Shown here one piece after another: positions 1 to 15,000 of a DNA stretch of 64,000 bases (positions within the stretch are counted from its first letter, which is position 1; each line of letters begins with the position of its first letter). The position numbers and the translations under genes were made by a program. The DNA lies in contig CM034549.1 in the NCBI GenBank assembly GCA_020055645.1, positions 15,707,930 to 15,771,929 of the forward strand, in the 5' to 3' direction. Origin of the DNA: Tomocerus qinae (lineage: Eukaryota > Arthropoda > Collembola > Entomobryomorpha > Tomoceridae). Under the pieces are notes generated by a model. That model searched no databases, was not told the DNA's origin, and saw nothing but the letters and a program-made list of their open reading frames with translations.

Positions 1-3000
1 TCTACAAATTTTTTCCTTTACAAAAAAGGAAGGAAAGGACTGGAAAACCATCTGAGAAAATTGCTCATCACTCACAGGGCGTGTGTCTCTAAAACAAGGA
101 TATTTCTTCTATTCGAATGAACTAAAATACTTACACATGCCCATAAAAATATTGGCAACGACAGCAATAACCGTAGCTATTGGCTAAACGAAGATGGGTT
201 GTCGAACCCCGGAAACTGAATGGGTTTCGTAATGGAAACAATAGAGGCAATAACGCACGTTACAAACACACTACTACCAGAACACACCACTTCAGCCACT
301 AAGATACATTATAAGTGAAATGTAATCGGATACACACAATAGGATATGCGATACAATACTCCACAACAAAACATCACCCAACAAAACAGTATCAACATTA
401 AACCAAGAAAAACTCGAAACAGTACATAGTAAACGTAAACACTTCAATCCTACAATATGTGACAACAAAAATACAGTATCTCAACACTAGTGTGCTATTT
501 ACTACATGTTTAGTTCACTTCAGAAACAGATAAGTGCATGGCTATCGATATCATTCTTCTGCACAAGCGGAATGCACTAAAGATACCCACGCGTAAAATA
601 AATACAATGTATTCTTCACTTGCTTATACTCATTTGCTACTAATACTCAATGGTTTCTGTTCAGCTCGTTCAGAAATGCATTTTTTATAGTGTTAAAAAT
701 CGAAAGAAGATAATGTTAACTGATGTGGTATTCTCATCTCCTTCTTTGTTATCTCTACTATCATCCATTTTCTACAATCGTAGTGATACTATGCCGCTAT
801 GTTAGTAGGAGTTGCAAATTATTTTATAATGTATTTAGAATACTCCCAATGTTTCAAAAGACACATTCTAACAAACAATATCTCAGGATAAACAGAATGT
901 GTTCAATTCAAACAATTCAAAGGAATGCATTTAACGAGTTAGACAATTTGTATCATTGCTAATGGTGCACTACATATTTTGTATACAGCCATTAATGCAT
1001 TACATATGTACGTTATTGGCTATTGACGCCTTCAAGAATGTGTCTAATACAAATACCGGTGAAGTAAGGTACTTTTAGTACGAATTGTTGTTTGGGAATA
1101 GCTACTAATCATGTCTACAAAATACTCTAAAGCTTTATAATTCTACTTTGACAATGACGTTCATGAATTTTATTTGGGAAAAAAAATTTTAATTGAATAA
1201 CATAATAGACAAATCAATCTTCTGTGGTTAGTCATGGATAATGCATTTTTATATTCTTCAATAGATTATAAGATTATGATTACGCATTGTATTCATATTT
1301 CACACTGTGGTATACGTTAGATAGTTAGATACAAGTATTAGCAAACACCAAAATCCGCAAACCATCCCTATCAAAAAGATACCCAGGTAGATGTCGAGTG
1401 TTTATAAAATACAATAGTAAACCACAATAATTAGCAGTTACTCCACCGTGTTAGCTTTCCATTAGCAAAAAAAGGAGAGACTTGAGACTGACTTCAGTTT
1501 GAAAGAATTACTAGAAGGTAGAACTAGCCAAGTCTTAAAAACTCGACTTTGGTGTCACATAAACGTTAGCTACAGTCCTAAAAAGTAAAGAGCATTGTTT
1601 ATGTACAAGCCTATTAATCTCGAAAGTAGCGATCTCGATTCTCTAGTGCTTTTAACCATTTATTTTCGCATAAGATATTTCACATCCGAGTTATTTATGA
1701 GTGAGGCTGTCCAAGACTAGACAAGAACAACAGTTAAAGCCAAAACAGAAAGGACAACACAGAAAGACTGGATACGCTTTATGTAATAGTAAATGCTTGT
1801 ACACAAACACCCTATAGTAAATAAAGTTCTCTTAGATGAGCCGCCAAACATTCTCTGAGCACCTCAACTTCAAAGCTTTTCTATTCTTATATGGCAAACT
1901 AAACCACTTTAAGAAAGATAACACAGAAAGATCAAGGAAGAACTTTTAATACTTTACTACTACCGCGTTTAACTTATCCACACGCAAGTACAGTAGAGTT
2001 AAGTGGTATTACTTACATTACTCTCATTACACAGAGAAGAAGAAAATTATTATTTATGTTGGCTCGTATAGGCATATTGCAGAGAGATGGGTTACATTAA
2101 TTCATATCTAAAACATCAGTTACACCTTTACATTCTTTAATTAACTTCCCCTTTAAGTTACAGAACTTTACCTAATGCATAATGCTACGCACAATCATCT
2201 ATAGCAAGAATACTAAGCACATAATCCGTTTCACTGTTTAGCACTTCCATAATGAAAAACATTTTTGGTTATATGTATCCGTAAGCATCTAATTTTCCTC
2301 TTCCTTCAAAGCCTAAGTATTATGTTCAGGCATTACAAAATTATATACCTATTTAGTATAGCAACTGACATTATAAATCCGGTCTTACACCGTGATAGGT
2401 TTTAATATATGCTAATACATATTTACTAACAGTAGTATGATGTAGCCAAATCTGCCTTTTGAAGCCTACTTTTAATTTTGACTAGAAAAGCACGTGTACA
2501 CCTTTCGCCAACCTTCCTTCGACATGAACTCGCGTTATGTAAATATAACATGAACTCACCGTCTCACTTGCGTTTATTATGTTAACGAACCCCTACATAT
2601 TATACGTTTCTATAAGATTATCACAAAAGTACTATAGACACAAAATATTAGCACGAAGAAATCAACTTAATAATATCCATTAAAACCACCATCTGGTTTA
2701 TTTTTTTCGACAGGCTTAATTGCACATTAATATCTCTCTCCACGTTTAAAACAGGGAATTTCACCCGCAGAACAACGAATTTAAACACCTAGTTGACATT
2801 ATAACAATTACATTTTTACTTATCTCCGATAATAGGGGTCTCGCTATTAACGAAGCAAATTGTAAAAAAGTCAGGAAAAAATATGTAGGGTACCCGCCAG
2901 AAAAAGGTTAGCAGACATCAGTATGCATATCAGGGAAATGAAAAACCAGAGCAAAGTACTAAACACAATAGATAGGACAAAATGAAAGGAAAGGAGACCA

Positions 3001-6000
3001 TATAGAGGAAACTGAACCAAAGAGCGACCAAAAGAGACCACATTTTAACTAGAGTCATCCATTTACTTTACTGACGGGGTAATATATTACTGTAACTACC
3101 AGTACTATCTGTGGAAGACAATATAACATCCGTATCTTTAACAAGGTAATAAGTACGCAGTAAAGTAAAAGTTCGGTTAAATCAAGGAGGCAGATGTAGC
3201 GTTTCATGTCATAAACCTTTAACAGCGTGATAATAACGGAAGGCTTTCATACTAACATGATACAGAACGTACTAGTACAAGTACAATTCCATTTGGACGG
3301 ACAGAACTCTTTGACTTTGCAGGAGATTGTAGATACAGCTTCACTTGACATGCTATGCTGTGTATTTACGTCCAATTCCAATCTTGGAGAAACATTCTCT
3401 TTTGCACGTTTATGTACATTCGTAACTTAGCATGTTGAATATGAACAGATATAGACGGAGACCCAGTTGACGGGTGATTCCATTTCACTTGTGCTCTGTT
3501 CAACTTGAGCTGTTGAATTTAGTTTAGTTTTGGAAAGAACTCCATAGCTCAGCTAATACTCATGTTTAGTGAACATAAACTAAACGTACACGCGCTCCGA
3601 GTGCGATGCAAACTTTGTTGGAGGAGGTTGCAAAGAGAAGTTGGAAGTCGGAGCAAGAACCAGAATACTTTAGCAAATACATAATACAACTTCAACACAT
3701 GTTATATACAAAGATAGCGACATATAGGTACCTAGGTAAGTTATAGTAGTCATATGCATACACTTCCTATATCTCTGACAGTATTATATACGTTTAGTGC
3801 CTATAAGAATATGAATGAACTCTTTTTCGCACAAAACGCTCGCCCTCTCCTTCCTATCAGTTGTGACATACATTTCCTTGTTTCCTTTTTATATCATGTA
3901 TATATAGAAACGTACACTTGAGTTAATGCATGTACATTATGTTATGTAATATTATAAAATCTTTTCATGAGTGCTTTTTCCGCTGGCTCGTGCTCTCTGT
4001 CTCTGTAACACATTACAGAAACTTGGTCAAGCTGTGGGAGGGAATAGAAATAAAAGACACATGCTCTGTCACTACAACACTTAACGATTTTGTAGTTTGT
4101 ATTAAGGAAATTGTATAAACTTGTATTGTTCAACGCGAAATATTATGGTTATGTAGGTAGTATAACCGTAGAAGAATGTATCCCCAACCTATACCTTTCG
4201 ACAGAGAATTGATAATAGTTTGGTGTTTAGTACGTCGTATTTGTATAAGTTTACGAGAGAGTCTTTGCCATTTCTATTAGATTGCATTGCAGACATTCTC
4301 ATTTCCCTTGTTGATTCCTTTCATCGTTACGTTTCATTGAATTTCATATTATTTCATCTTCCCATATGGCTCTGGCTGGCTTTGCCTTATTTTGCTTCTT
4401 ACTGATTTGGGTTTTCTTTTTTGGCTTAGTAGTAATAATACGGCTTTCTATCTCTATGTTGATTCTCCATATGTGGAGTGTGCTCTAGGTACACAACCCT
4501 GTAGTGTACCTACGTATATTTACGTTCATCGGTCCATTTCTTCTAACTTGAGCAGTGTGAGTTAAATAATATGATCGCAAAGTTGGGCAGAGATACTACA
4601 TGTGCATTGTGAATGTAGTAAGACTGCATGGAATCAAATGACAGAAAAAACGAGTCAAGTCAAAGAAAGTAAATTCAATTCAACTCGACCAAATCATAAT
4701 GATGTAGAGGCGAGCAAAAGAGTTTTGTCATGGAGAAATCTTGTCAACAAGTCTGCTCTGAATAAAGTTCTCAATTCTAAACCATATGGTATGTGCCTAT
4801 GGCTAAATATAAGTTAAGATCATAAAGCATACATGCACTATGCAATATGTTACATTCAAACGTATGCATAGTAAGATCTTCTAAAGTTCTAAATTCGATT
4901 TATTCATATGTCTTATATTACATATTACACTACTTGACAGATAGTCAGACACACTCACTAAAAGGAGACTAAGATTAGAAAATATAATAATAAATAGCCT
5001 GCACATGTCATGGAATCTAATACAGTTTCACTATCTACTTTTCAGTTTCATAAATGTCTAGTCGTCTCCATTTTCGCAGAAGGAAGCAAATAATCATTTC
5101 TAACGAACTCTACTTCTTTCCAGTATCATAGCAAACATTTAAATATATCTTGCTAATAAAAGCAGTATATTTAGGATAAACTGCTTTTCAACTGCTACCA
5201 TAAAGCTTACTGAATGGTAAGTTGTATAAGTTCAAATCAGTTCAATCCAGTTCAGACACGGGTTCAATTAAAATCCTAAAGCAACGACAAAGCTCTTTTC
5301 CTTTTTACGTCTTTGCTCTGTGTAATCAAGAAACTTTTATTTCTTAAAAAGCAAACGCATACAATCAAATCGAATCAAATCAGCATCAACAGAATTAGTT
5401 TAACTTCAAGATGCAAGCAAAGACTACTAACAACGTCCCATTCTTTCTGCTAATAACGTAGCTCTACTCACTCCGTGTGTAGTCTCTGTTCAGTCTGTGA
5501 TTACTCCGACTTCACACAACTTTTTTATTCACCAGATACGACGATACATACACCTATATTATACACATTTATACACAGAAGAGGAGTTACTATATACTAT
5601 CACATACAATTTGCACACGGTAATAATAATGAAAGAGTCTAATTAGCTTTTCAAACATTATATTATCAATACAAATGTTCACTTCATGCAAAGAATCCTG
5701 TAATTCTATGGGAAAAATTTGCGGCGCCTTCAGAACCAAATTGCCACTACACGAGTCAAGAAAACTACAGGACACTGACTTGACTTAGGCATTTCGTTGC
5801 TAGCCTCCCTAAGAATCAACGTGTTCATGTCATGTCATTGAATTTCATGCATTGATCTGCTCCTTGCCTCCTTTCCTCCGTCGTCGCCTTTATGCTTGGC
5901 AACTGTAAAACTCTGTGCTACAGCTGCATGCAGAATACAAATAAAATTTGCCTTCCTTCTACTACTTATACAGTCAGTGTGCTGTTTAATCGTAGGGTTA

Positions 6001-9000
6001 TAAAGTTATATCAAGGCATAGGTCATTAAAATAGCTTGTGCCTCGTTAACGATTTGGCTTTCTGCGGCAATCAGCTCATTATAAATTATAATGTAAGTCA
6101 AATTGGAATATGCTATACCATAGGAAGCAGTAATAAAACATTTTCTATTTAGTTATAAAACAGTCAGGCAAAAATGCATCCTATGTACTGCATTCTATCA
6201 ATTATCCTTCATTACATAACAATCAGAAACAACGAAAGAAATGCACCTAATTACAATGCAATTCAATAGCACAAAATAAGTGTTTAAATGACATCTACAG
6301 GATGTTGAATGTCTACAGGAAACAAAACAGCATTGAAAACTGGTTGAAAAACTAAAATAATATAACTGCATTGACCCGATCCTTTCTTCCAAGAAAAACG
6401 TTTGTTTGTATTTATGCTTGAGTTAGTTTGAGGACGAAATAATATAGGTCCATAGTATAAGTACATCGATGTACGAGTGTAACATGCAAGCCAAAAACGG
6501 TACTTTAGAATTTACAATCATTAAACAATACACTACAAATATACAGGTAAAGTTAGTAAATATACAGTGGAGATAAGAAACTATTGAGCAATTTTGTTGG
6601 GATGAGCAAGGAAAAGGCATAGTATCAAAGGACGTGACGAAACAAAAATATTTATTTAAATTATCTATGAGATTTGCATGCTCCACCTTGCAAAGTAGAA
6701 TATAAAGGATATAGATAGATACGGAGATAGTTTAGACAGTAACAGTATGTCTTCTAGATATGAAATGGATGTTGGAATCACGTTGAATCATCAATAAAAA
6801 TATTGGAGTGACATTGCGATTAAAACCGTTTGCTAAATACTACAAACAACCACAACTGACATGAAATACGAACCGACGAAGACTCACAAGAAGCACTGAA
6901 AATCCTGCCTACAAGTACAATAAATGAATGTAAAGTCGATTAGCGAAGCCGATAAATCTTTGAAGTATCCTCCTACCCTTTGCCATGCCTTTTTCTTTTT
7001 CCAACTCTAAAAGGAGATAAATCACATAAAGAGTTGAAACGATGCTCTAGTGCTGAGTTGACTTGACTCGGCTCTTGAATTGAAGCCTTTTGGCTCTATT
7101 TGCTGCACTTGCAGTATTCAATTTGTAATGCTTACGAGTGATTACAATGGAATACCCAGGAGTCATAGCCAGAGAAGTAAAATCGATCCAAATACCACTT
7201 TCAGTTTATATTCATTTCTATCTTTTACAGCTAAGCCAATGTATTTTCTGTGTTCAGCCTTCTATTTTACTCTACAAGACCCTATGGCTAAGTCTTTGGG
7301 AGCACAGGCTTTTTATCGACACCAAGTAGCAGTACATATTGCACACACTACATGAACAACACGATATTCTTACTGTGTGCCCTTAATGTATATTTTATGT
7401 ATCTTCCATTCCTCTTTACCGAAAAGAACGAGTACATAAATACATCTGCATTAGCCAACCGTAAAGTTTCATCTACTAATAATAGATGTATGCAGAACTG
7501 CTATGTACATTATAAATATGTGCAAGTGGAATCCAATGAATCTTATTCAGGAGCATCACTTCAGGCCCAAGATCATAAATAAATAAAAATAAATAAAGGG
7601 AAATGTATCTTAGTATATAATTTATTTCCCTTCTGTCTTCAGATACATAAAAGGAGAGAGAAACGGCTCCTTTTTCCTTTATTATTTTCTGCAGTAAAAT
7701 ATTCTCAAGCTTGTAAGAACCTTCTCCTATTGTACAATCTGCTGCATCCACTAGAGCCTAAACTACGGACAAAAACCTATTAATGCTAAGCAGCAATAAT
7801 AAAAGAAATCTAAGGATACAATTTTTGACACAGAAAAATACAATTGTAAGGCTTTATTTTAACTATAGTGTACTTATGGAGAAGTTTCTTACGATCCGCA
7901 TTCTGATGAAGTCTGCTCAAGACATAACACACAGTATGTGCATAGACAAACATTTCATGAACCGAAGAGCCGAACTTTACAGCTTGAGCTGTCATCTCTA
8001 AATTCATTGCACATTACTCAGCTCATAAATTGAAATTGACATGGCACACCAGCACAGATACTTACAGCTTCTTCCTCCTAGTCACTATTCCAACAGTCAA
8101 CTAAATTATAGGCACGACCTTTCCTTTTTAATTCAAACACACAATTACCAATAGCATGGCAGTCAGACAAATTATCTCGTACTACAGATAGATACATAAG
8201 ACCAAATACTGAGTTAAGCCGATGGAAACGAAACCAGCTTGTGTCAAGCTATAACCAATGCCAATAACTTGGTAATAAGTAATTCAATTTTGATGAACCA
8301 TTAGTGTTTCCTGCTATCTCTCACATTGAAACACAATTAATGGTGTTGGGAAAGCAAAAACATAAGTATTAATCCTAGGTACATTATTACATAATAACGT
8401 GGTTGGTCTCTGGCCATACGAACGATATTAAATAAACGAAACCAGATAAGACTGGAACCCAACTACACAGTAGATAAAGATAATCTTCAAACCAGAGACG
8501 TAACTCATAAACTCTTGGCTAATCCTAACACGAAAAATGCGTTTAGATTCACTTTGAATTTAAATTACAAACTTTTTTCGGTATGAATTCCAAGGAAGAG
8601 TGTTTGTACCAAGTTTTAGTACCAATCCATTATTCATTAGGTACGTGTAACAATACATAAAGTTAATTCATAAGTATCAGAGCCAAATGTAAGTATAACT
8701 AGGTGGTTTAACTTTGCCTTTCCTTACGTCAACATTCTAGCTTATCTTACGCATAAATTTACATTACAAAAGCTGTTTGAGATCGTAATTTAAAATCAGT
8801 TCACTTCAGTCAGTTCATATTGTCTTGAATAATTCTATGGCTTAGTTTCAACTCAACTCGTCCTGAAAACTACCATTTGGCATTTCATGGATGAGGTGTT
8901 TTGTTTTCTTACTACTACATTATTTCACTCACAGGGTAAAAGTCTTTTCCAAAGATTCATCCAGTAGAATAACAAATAAACACAACCAGTAGAGACCAGA

Positions 9001-12000
9001 ACTTGTAGTAAAGTACCTTAACTGGAAATATCTTGACGGCTGTGTGCTGTGTTTAAGTTAAAACTCCTTGCTTGGTGCATGTGAAAACTCAAAACCCTTT
9101 ACACAACCAAATATAGACACGTTCACTTTTTATGAAAAGAAAATAAAGTTTCTGTCTAATGTGTAAATTATGTTCTATGATTACGCCATGATTACCCTTT
9201 GTATCTCACTCACATCACTCTGCTTAGAGTTACATCAAACAAGACAAACAATATTCAAATGAAATCAAAACAAAAATAAAACAGTCGTTTGGATTCTTTA
9301 GACAATTATTGTGGTGCTCATCATCATGATAGAAAAAACATGTATGCATACAACATCAAAATTTTATGTTCAGATAAACTGTGAACTCTGAACTTTAGAA
9401 TTAGAATAAAAACACAACTAAGACTTTGCCCTTATTTATTTTATTTTATATCGACAAGACTGAAGATACAAACATCAAATGCAAAAAATATTCACTTTTT
9501 AACATGTTCTTCGCATAACGCAGGACGAAGCCTTTAAAAGTGTAGCAAGTGATAATTATTATCAAACTTTATATTTAAAAGCAGCCTCATTTAACGTTAT
9601 AAAGTCACTAATCGCATATCCATCAATATGTATGTTTAAGTTCATGTTGGTTAATAACCAGATCGTTAAATAAAGTCATAGTGTTGATATTACTGTGTGT
9701 ATTATGTTTTTACAATGCGACACCATCAGTGCAGTGTTTTCACATATGATTTGGCATACAGATTCGTACATAATTTACTACAAAGTACAACTTTGTAATG
9801 TAACAAGGCCATAATGGCAATACGGAATAATTTAGATCCGTTTCCTGTTAGTGAAGAAAACAAGGCAGCAAAGAATCTGAAGCAAAGTAAAAACAATTTA
9901 TATTAAACGCTGTACACAACTCCAAATGCAATATACTGCATTAGTTTTCTAAGGATATATCTGTTACACTAATATATATGTTTTTATATGAGACAAAAAT
10001 AAATTGCTACTAATACAGAAGGAGTACAAAGTTATAAATACTGCATGCTATACCATATTGCATTCCTTGTTTCCTGCCGCATTATAATTATAACAGAAAT
10101 AATTGCGTTTATATTTGACACACTGCACTGTCGCCGATAATCTTAACTAAAGTCTACATAGTAGCAAAGTGGACGATGCTATTGCAAATGTATTTATATG
10201 CATAGTTACAGAGAAGTGACATTGTGCAAACCTTGTATAAAATCATGGCCATGCATTACACGGCCTGTAAGATTGGTGTTGACTTGAACTTTAGTAAGTC
10301 TTGTTGAGCTGCCTATACGGGAACTTGTGCAGTATAAGAATTTATCACGTTTGAGACAGAGAGAAAAGCAAGTAGTGTGGCATTTATTTATTTAAACACT
10401 TGCATAGCACACACAGTGAGAAATGTGAAATGCTATCAAAAATTCTATTTATTTCATAGGCCATAGTAGATGGTGGTGATTAAAGGAAAGACTGCATTTT
10501 GCATTGCATACTTTTGTGTTGGTAAATGTTTGTAAGTTGTGTTGCGTGTTCTCTGACAATTTAACAGCATAAAACAAAACACTACGTACTGTACCTAGCC
10601 GAGAGAAGGAACATGCACAATTTTAAATAGAAAAACTTTACATCTGCATCTTTGATGCATTGCATTTAGTTCTTGGAGTAAAGTTGATGTCTTGCAGCTA
10701 GCATAGCAGCAGTTAGGGCACAACCAAGCATATTAATATTATTATACTTGTGCATTCACTCACAATCAGTGGATATATGTAACAAAACACTACAGCATAC
10801 ATAGAGCACAATACTGCATACATATTTTAGTTCGACCTTTAAAGAAATGAACATAAATGTAAGCAATGTGCTGCAGGATCTTCACCGAGATAGGCTATAT
10901 TTTTCATGTCTGTGTGTAGCAACCAAGTTTTGCCTTCGGCCAAGACTTTACTTGGATTTCCCTTATATTTCCACACTACTCACACTATATGGAATATAAG
11001 GTAATACAGGGTTAATACCTCAGCACTATTTTATTCACATACACTAGAACAAAATAGAAGACATACACTCTCCTGCTTGCTTATGCAATTCCATAAGGAA
11101 TTCTTCCGATGAGATTGAACGTGAATTGAATCCCACGTGGTCTCCTCTTTTGTATTACATTATATTATGCCCTACAGCTAAGTAGCTAACTAAACATACA
11201 TGCTGCATCTTCAATTCAACCAACCGAAACACATCCTACTCTTTTACACTATAGCCTCTGCATTCAAAACTTGAAAGCGACCAACATCATCATGTCTTAC
11301 AACTAGTCCTCATTCCCCATCTACAATAATCTTAATCTTAATACAAAGCTCAAGAATTTAATTACTCCACTTGATAAACTATAGAGGTACATTGAGAAAA
11401 TCAAATGGCATGGCATTAGGGGCTTGCTTTCGAAAAGCAGCTGAAATAATGAGAAAATACTATTATTTGCTTTCTTTACTTCGTGCTAACAATAAGATGT
11501 GACCAGCTGGAGTAGTTCCCTGGCCCTGGTCCCGTCTGGCATGACAAGGTCCAGTCTAACACAATGAATCAGGCCAACCTGGGAATTTCAAAGACTAGAC
11601 AGTAGAATCTATCCACTCCAAACCAGTTAAGAAAATGAGCACACCGCACCGTGTAGCACAACAATAATACAAAAACTAAAATAATGATGTATGCATGTAC
11701 AATAATTTAAGTCTCCATCATTCAATATGAATGGCCTGACTTGACTCTGAGTTTACGTTCGATCGTAGAACTTCGAGTTGGATGAGCGTGAGAACTTCAT
11801 CCAATGTGTCTAATGTAGTACAACTCCAAGACTAGTAAAACTGTCTGCATTATCTACAGTCGTTACCAAATGTTATTCATCTGTTCAAATAAACTCAGAC
11901 AGATTTCGAAATTGAATTAATCATGTACACCAATGAACAGTGATTTAAAAAATGTAACTCTTCCAATTAAAAACATTATCTACTGTACAGACCACATTGA

Positions 12001-15000
12001 AGTTGTCATCCATATGGTCGATGATGTAGTATTTTTATTAATTTATGCTTACACAAACAAGAATATCCTTTGGTATACACTATGCAGCGTGCCATAACGT
12101 TTCACGGTTCACCAACAGCTTTATAAGTACTTAATAAAATCTAATAGACGTAGTATGTCATTGGCCATTATTGGTAGCACAACTGACACAATTGGGACAG
12201 TGGTACGATTTTAACCTACCCATTAATGTAATGGGGGTAGGTCATAGTTGCACTATAACTCGCTAAAATGTGTAGGTACATTTTTTGTACATTCCATAAT
12301 GTAATTTGGGCACTTTAATGGTCCATTGGTGCAGATATTTATGTACAGAGATAACTGACACAGAAAATAATATTACCAGATTCCTATGGCTGAGAATATT
12401 TTGGGAGTGAAAGGCAATCTGAAAATTAATCATGAAACCCATTTTGCAATGGCAATGACAAAATGACAACCTTAGACTGTCAAATCTAGTCCCACTTAGT
12501 GGTGCATTACTATATTATTGCAACCTATAATGTAACGTCCCTGTTTGGCCGAAAAAACCACAACGAAAACCAATAAGCATTTCAAGGAAAGCTAACACAA
12601 CAACAAAAGCATAAGCCATGTCCTACCCAAACGATGTATAGAAAAGGAATACACAACAGTCAGTTTTTAAAAGTTGTCAATTTCCCTTTCAGTTCCCAAG
12701 TGAAACCATTCTAATTCTGAATGACAAAACCGCAAACAAGAGTTGACCACATGTTAAAAATCAGACGCTGTCATAATTCCATTTGCCATTAAGAACATTA
12801 TGAAGTACTACCTTAATGCGTAATAGGAACATTATTTAAAATGTCTTAGCAAAAAATACGCGAGCAAAATTGGTGTACAGACAGATTCTATTTCCAAATG
12901 CACCAAAAACCACTTTTTCATCCTACAAGGTTTTCCTTATAAATGTCACAAAAAAGATATTAAATTGCCTTCCACTTTGCGATCCTATCACATAATGTAC
13001 AAAGCTAAGAAAAATGTCTAGAGCAATCGGACGCTATGATTCTGCCAAACTAATCTGGGCGTACATCTTTCCCGTTGCGTATGCAACTTTGACTTAAAAT
13101 ACATTAAGTCTTGGTCTCTAAGGATCTGTCATCATAGATTTACTTCTTCTCCAGTCGATTCCCTTCCTCAGATCTATCTACTACACAACACAGCACGTTT
13201 CATTCATTTTCTATCATAAGGAACTTTAATAGTGACTCACCCACACAAATAATTCACAATGACAGTAGCAGGTCTCTAAGCGAGTCTTTTTCACACGTAG
13301 ACACAATGCATACAAGTATAGACATTATTTATTTATACACACCAACATTTCCTTACATCAGTGTTTTTATTTAACTCTCTCTCCCCAGTCAAATGGGAAT
13401 AGGATACGACAGGCAAATGAAAATCTATACCTAAATAGGTATGACAAAAATTCTTTTTTGAACAAAAGGAGGAGATTGTGTTTTATCTCATTACAGTCAG
13501 CAAATAAATATATACATCTCAGAACACTCTTCTTTCTGTCTCCTCCTAGGATGAACACTAATTTAAACAACAGATTCTATCACATTTTGAGACACAAATG
13601 GATAAAAGACAACTCAACATTACTAAAAGCATATCTACGCTATCTCATCAAGCGACATGACATGAGGATCGCAAAATACACAGATATACACAGAGACTCC
13701 ATTTCCTTTCCTACTGACGGACGGATATAACATTAAAATGAATTATGTCATATATCCACTCGTAAATAAAAGAAATGTAAGTAAAAGTTACTCTCTTATA
13801 TACTTTGCTACATCTGACTTAAGGTACTTGCCATCGATCGATTCAATTCAACTTCTTCACCTGAATGTACTTTAGAACCATAAGTATTTACAGAACATAA
13901 CCATGTACATTTATAGCATACTAGAGAAGATGAGAAGACAAATAGGAAACAAAGATAAGCATCTTTAGTAGAAATGAAAAAGGAAGACAACAATTTTCTC
14001 TGACAAAACAGGACAAAAACAAAATCTACATTTCTAGGTGCGGCTTAAGAAATGCAAAAACAGGACATTTTGTCGTCATAATACTATGCATAAATTCTAC
14101 ATGAAATGACCACCTTTTTGAAAAACATCCTAAAAATTCTAAGCAAGCAACATTCCAAAAGCAGATTGAAACCTACACTAGAATTGGCTGTAGTCGCAAA
14201 TAATCCATAAAATGTTGCTGTACCATAAGTAATTTTACCTTTTAGACATATAGGGCATAGTTTTTTTAGTCGTAGTACTAACCTGGTATGTACAGGAATA
14301 AGAAAATGAATGTTGGGTGAAAATGTATACATTGCAATTTAGTATATTAGTGGGACATTAATAGTTAGTAAATAATAATCACTACGGTATTTATAAGATG
14401 TTAATTACCAAGTGTGGCAATATTGTTAATTGCATGCTTATGTAACGGGTATAATACAAACCGTTTTAATCTCGAATGACCACAATTCTTGTGGGCGATT
14501 TACATATAGTACAACCGAGGGACGGTAAATGTAGGTTTTCTTACGCAACAAAATGGACAGATTCATGTTGTAGGAAGGAGAACAGGGATATTTCGAAAGT
14601 ATTTATAGTATGGAGTCTATTGCCGGAGGTAAGTATAGTTTATGCAAAGCTGGTTGATAAGCTGGATTCGACAGTACATAGGTAAAGTGGGAGAAGACAA
14701 AGCCCATGCAAAGAAATGAAATCTAACCTAAGGAAAGAAAACCCGGGCGTGTTACTGCTAACGATAACGATGCAATACCTACTCTACTCTATCCTGGAGT
14801 CGATTCAACCAAGCATGCCAGGCCAGCCCAATTTTCCGTAACTCAAGACAAGACAACCCAACTGAAGCTAGTAACGAAATTCCATATCACACACACCAGT
14901 GCTAAACAGAAAGTCTAGTTTCCAATCCTCCATTCGACACTGCACACGAATATGTACAAATAGAGAGCTCTACTCATTTTAGTCAGCTACGCACATTGTC

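Noticed and set aside
181-230. A gtcgaaccc-like B-box resembling part of a tRNA gene
   Set aside because: No matching A-box or cloverleaf arms could be found around it.
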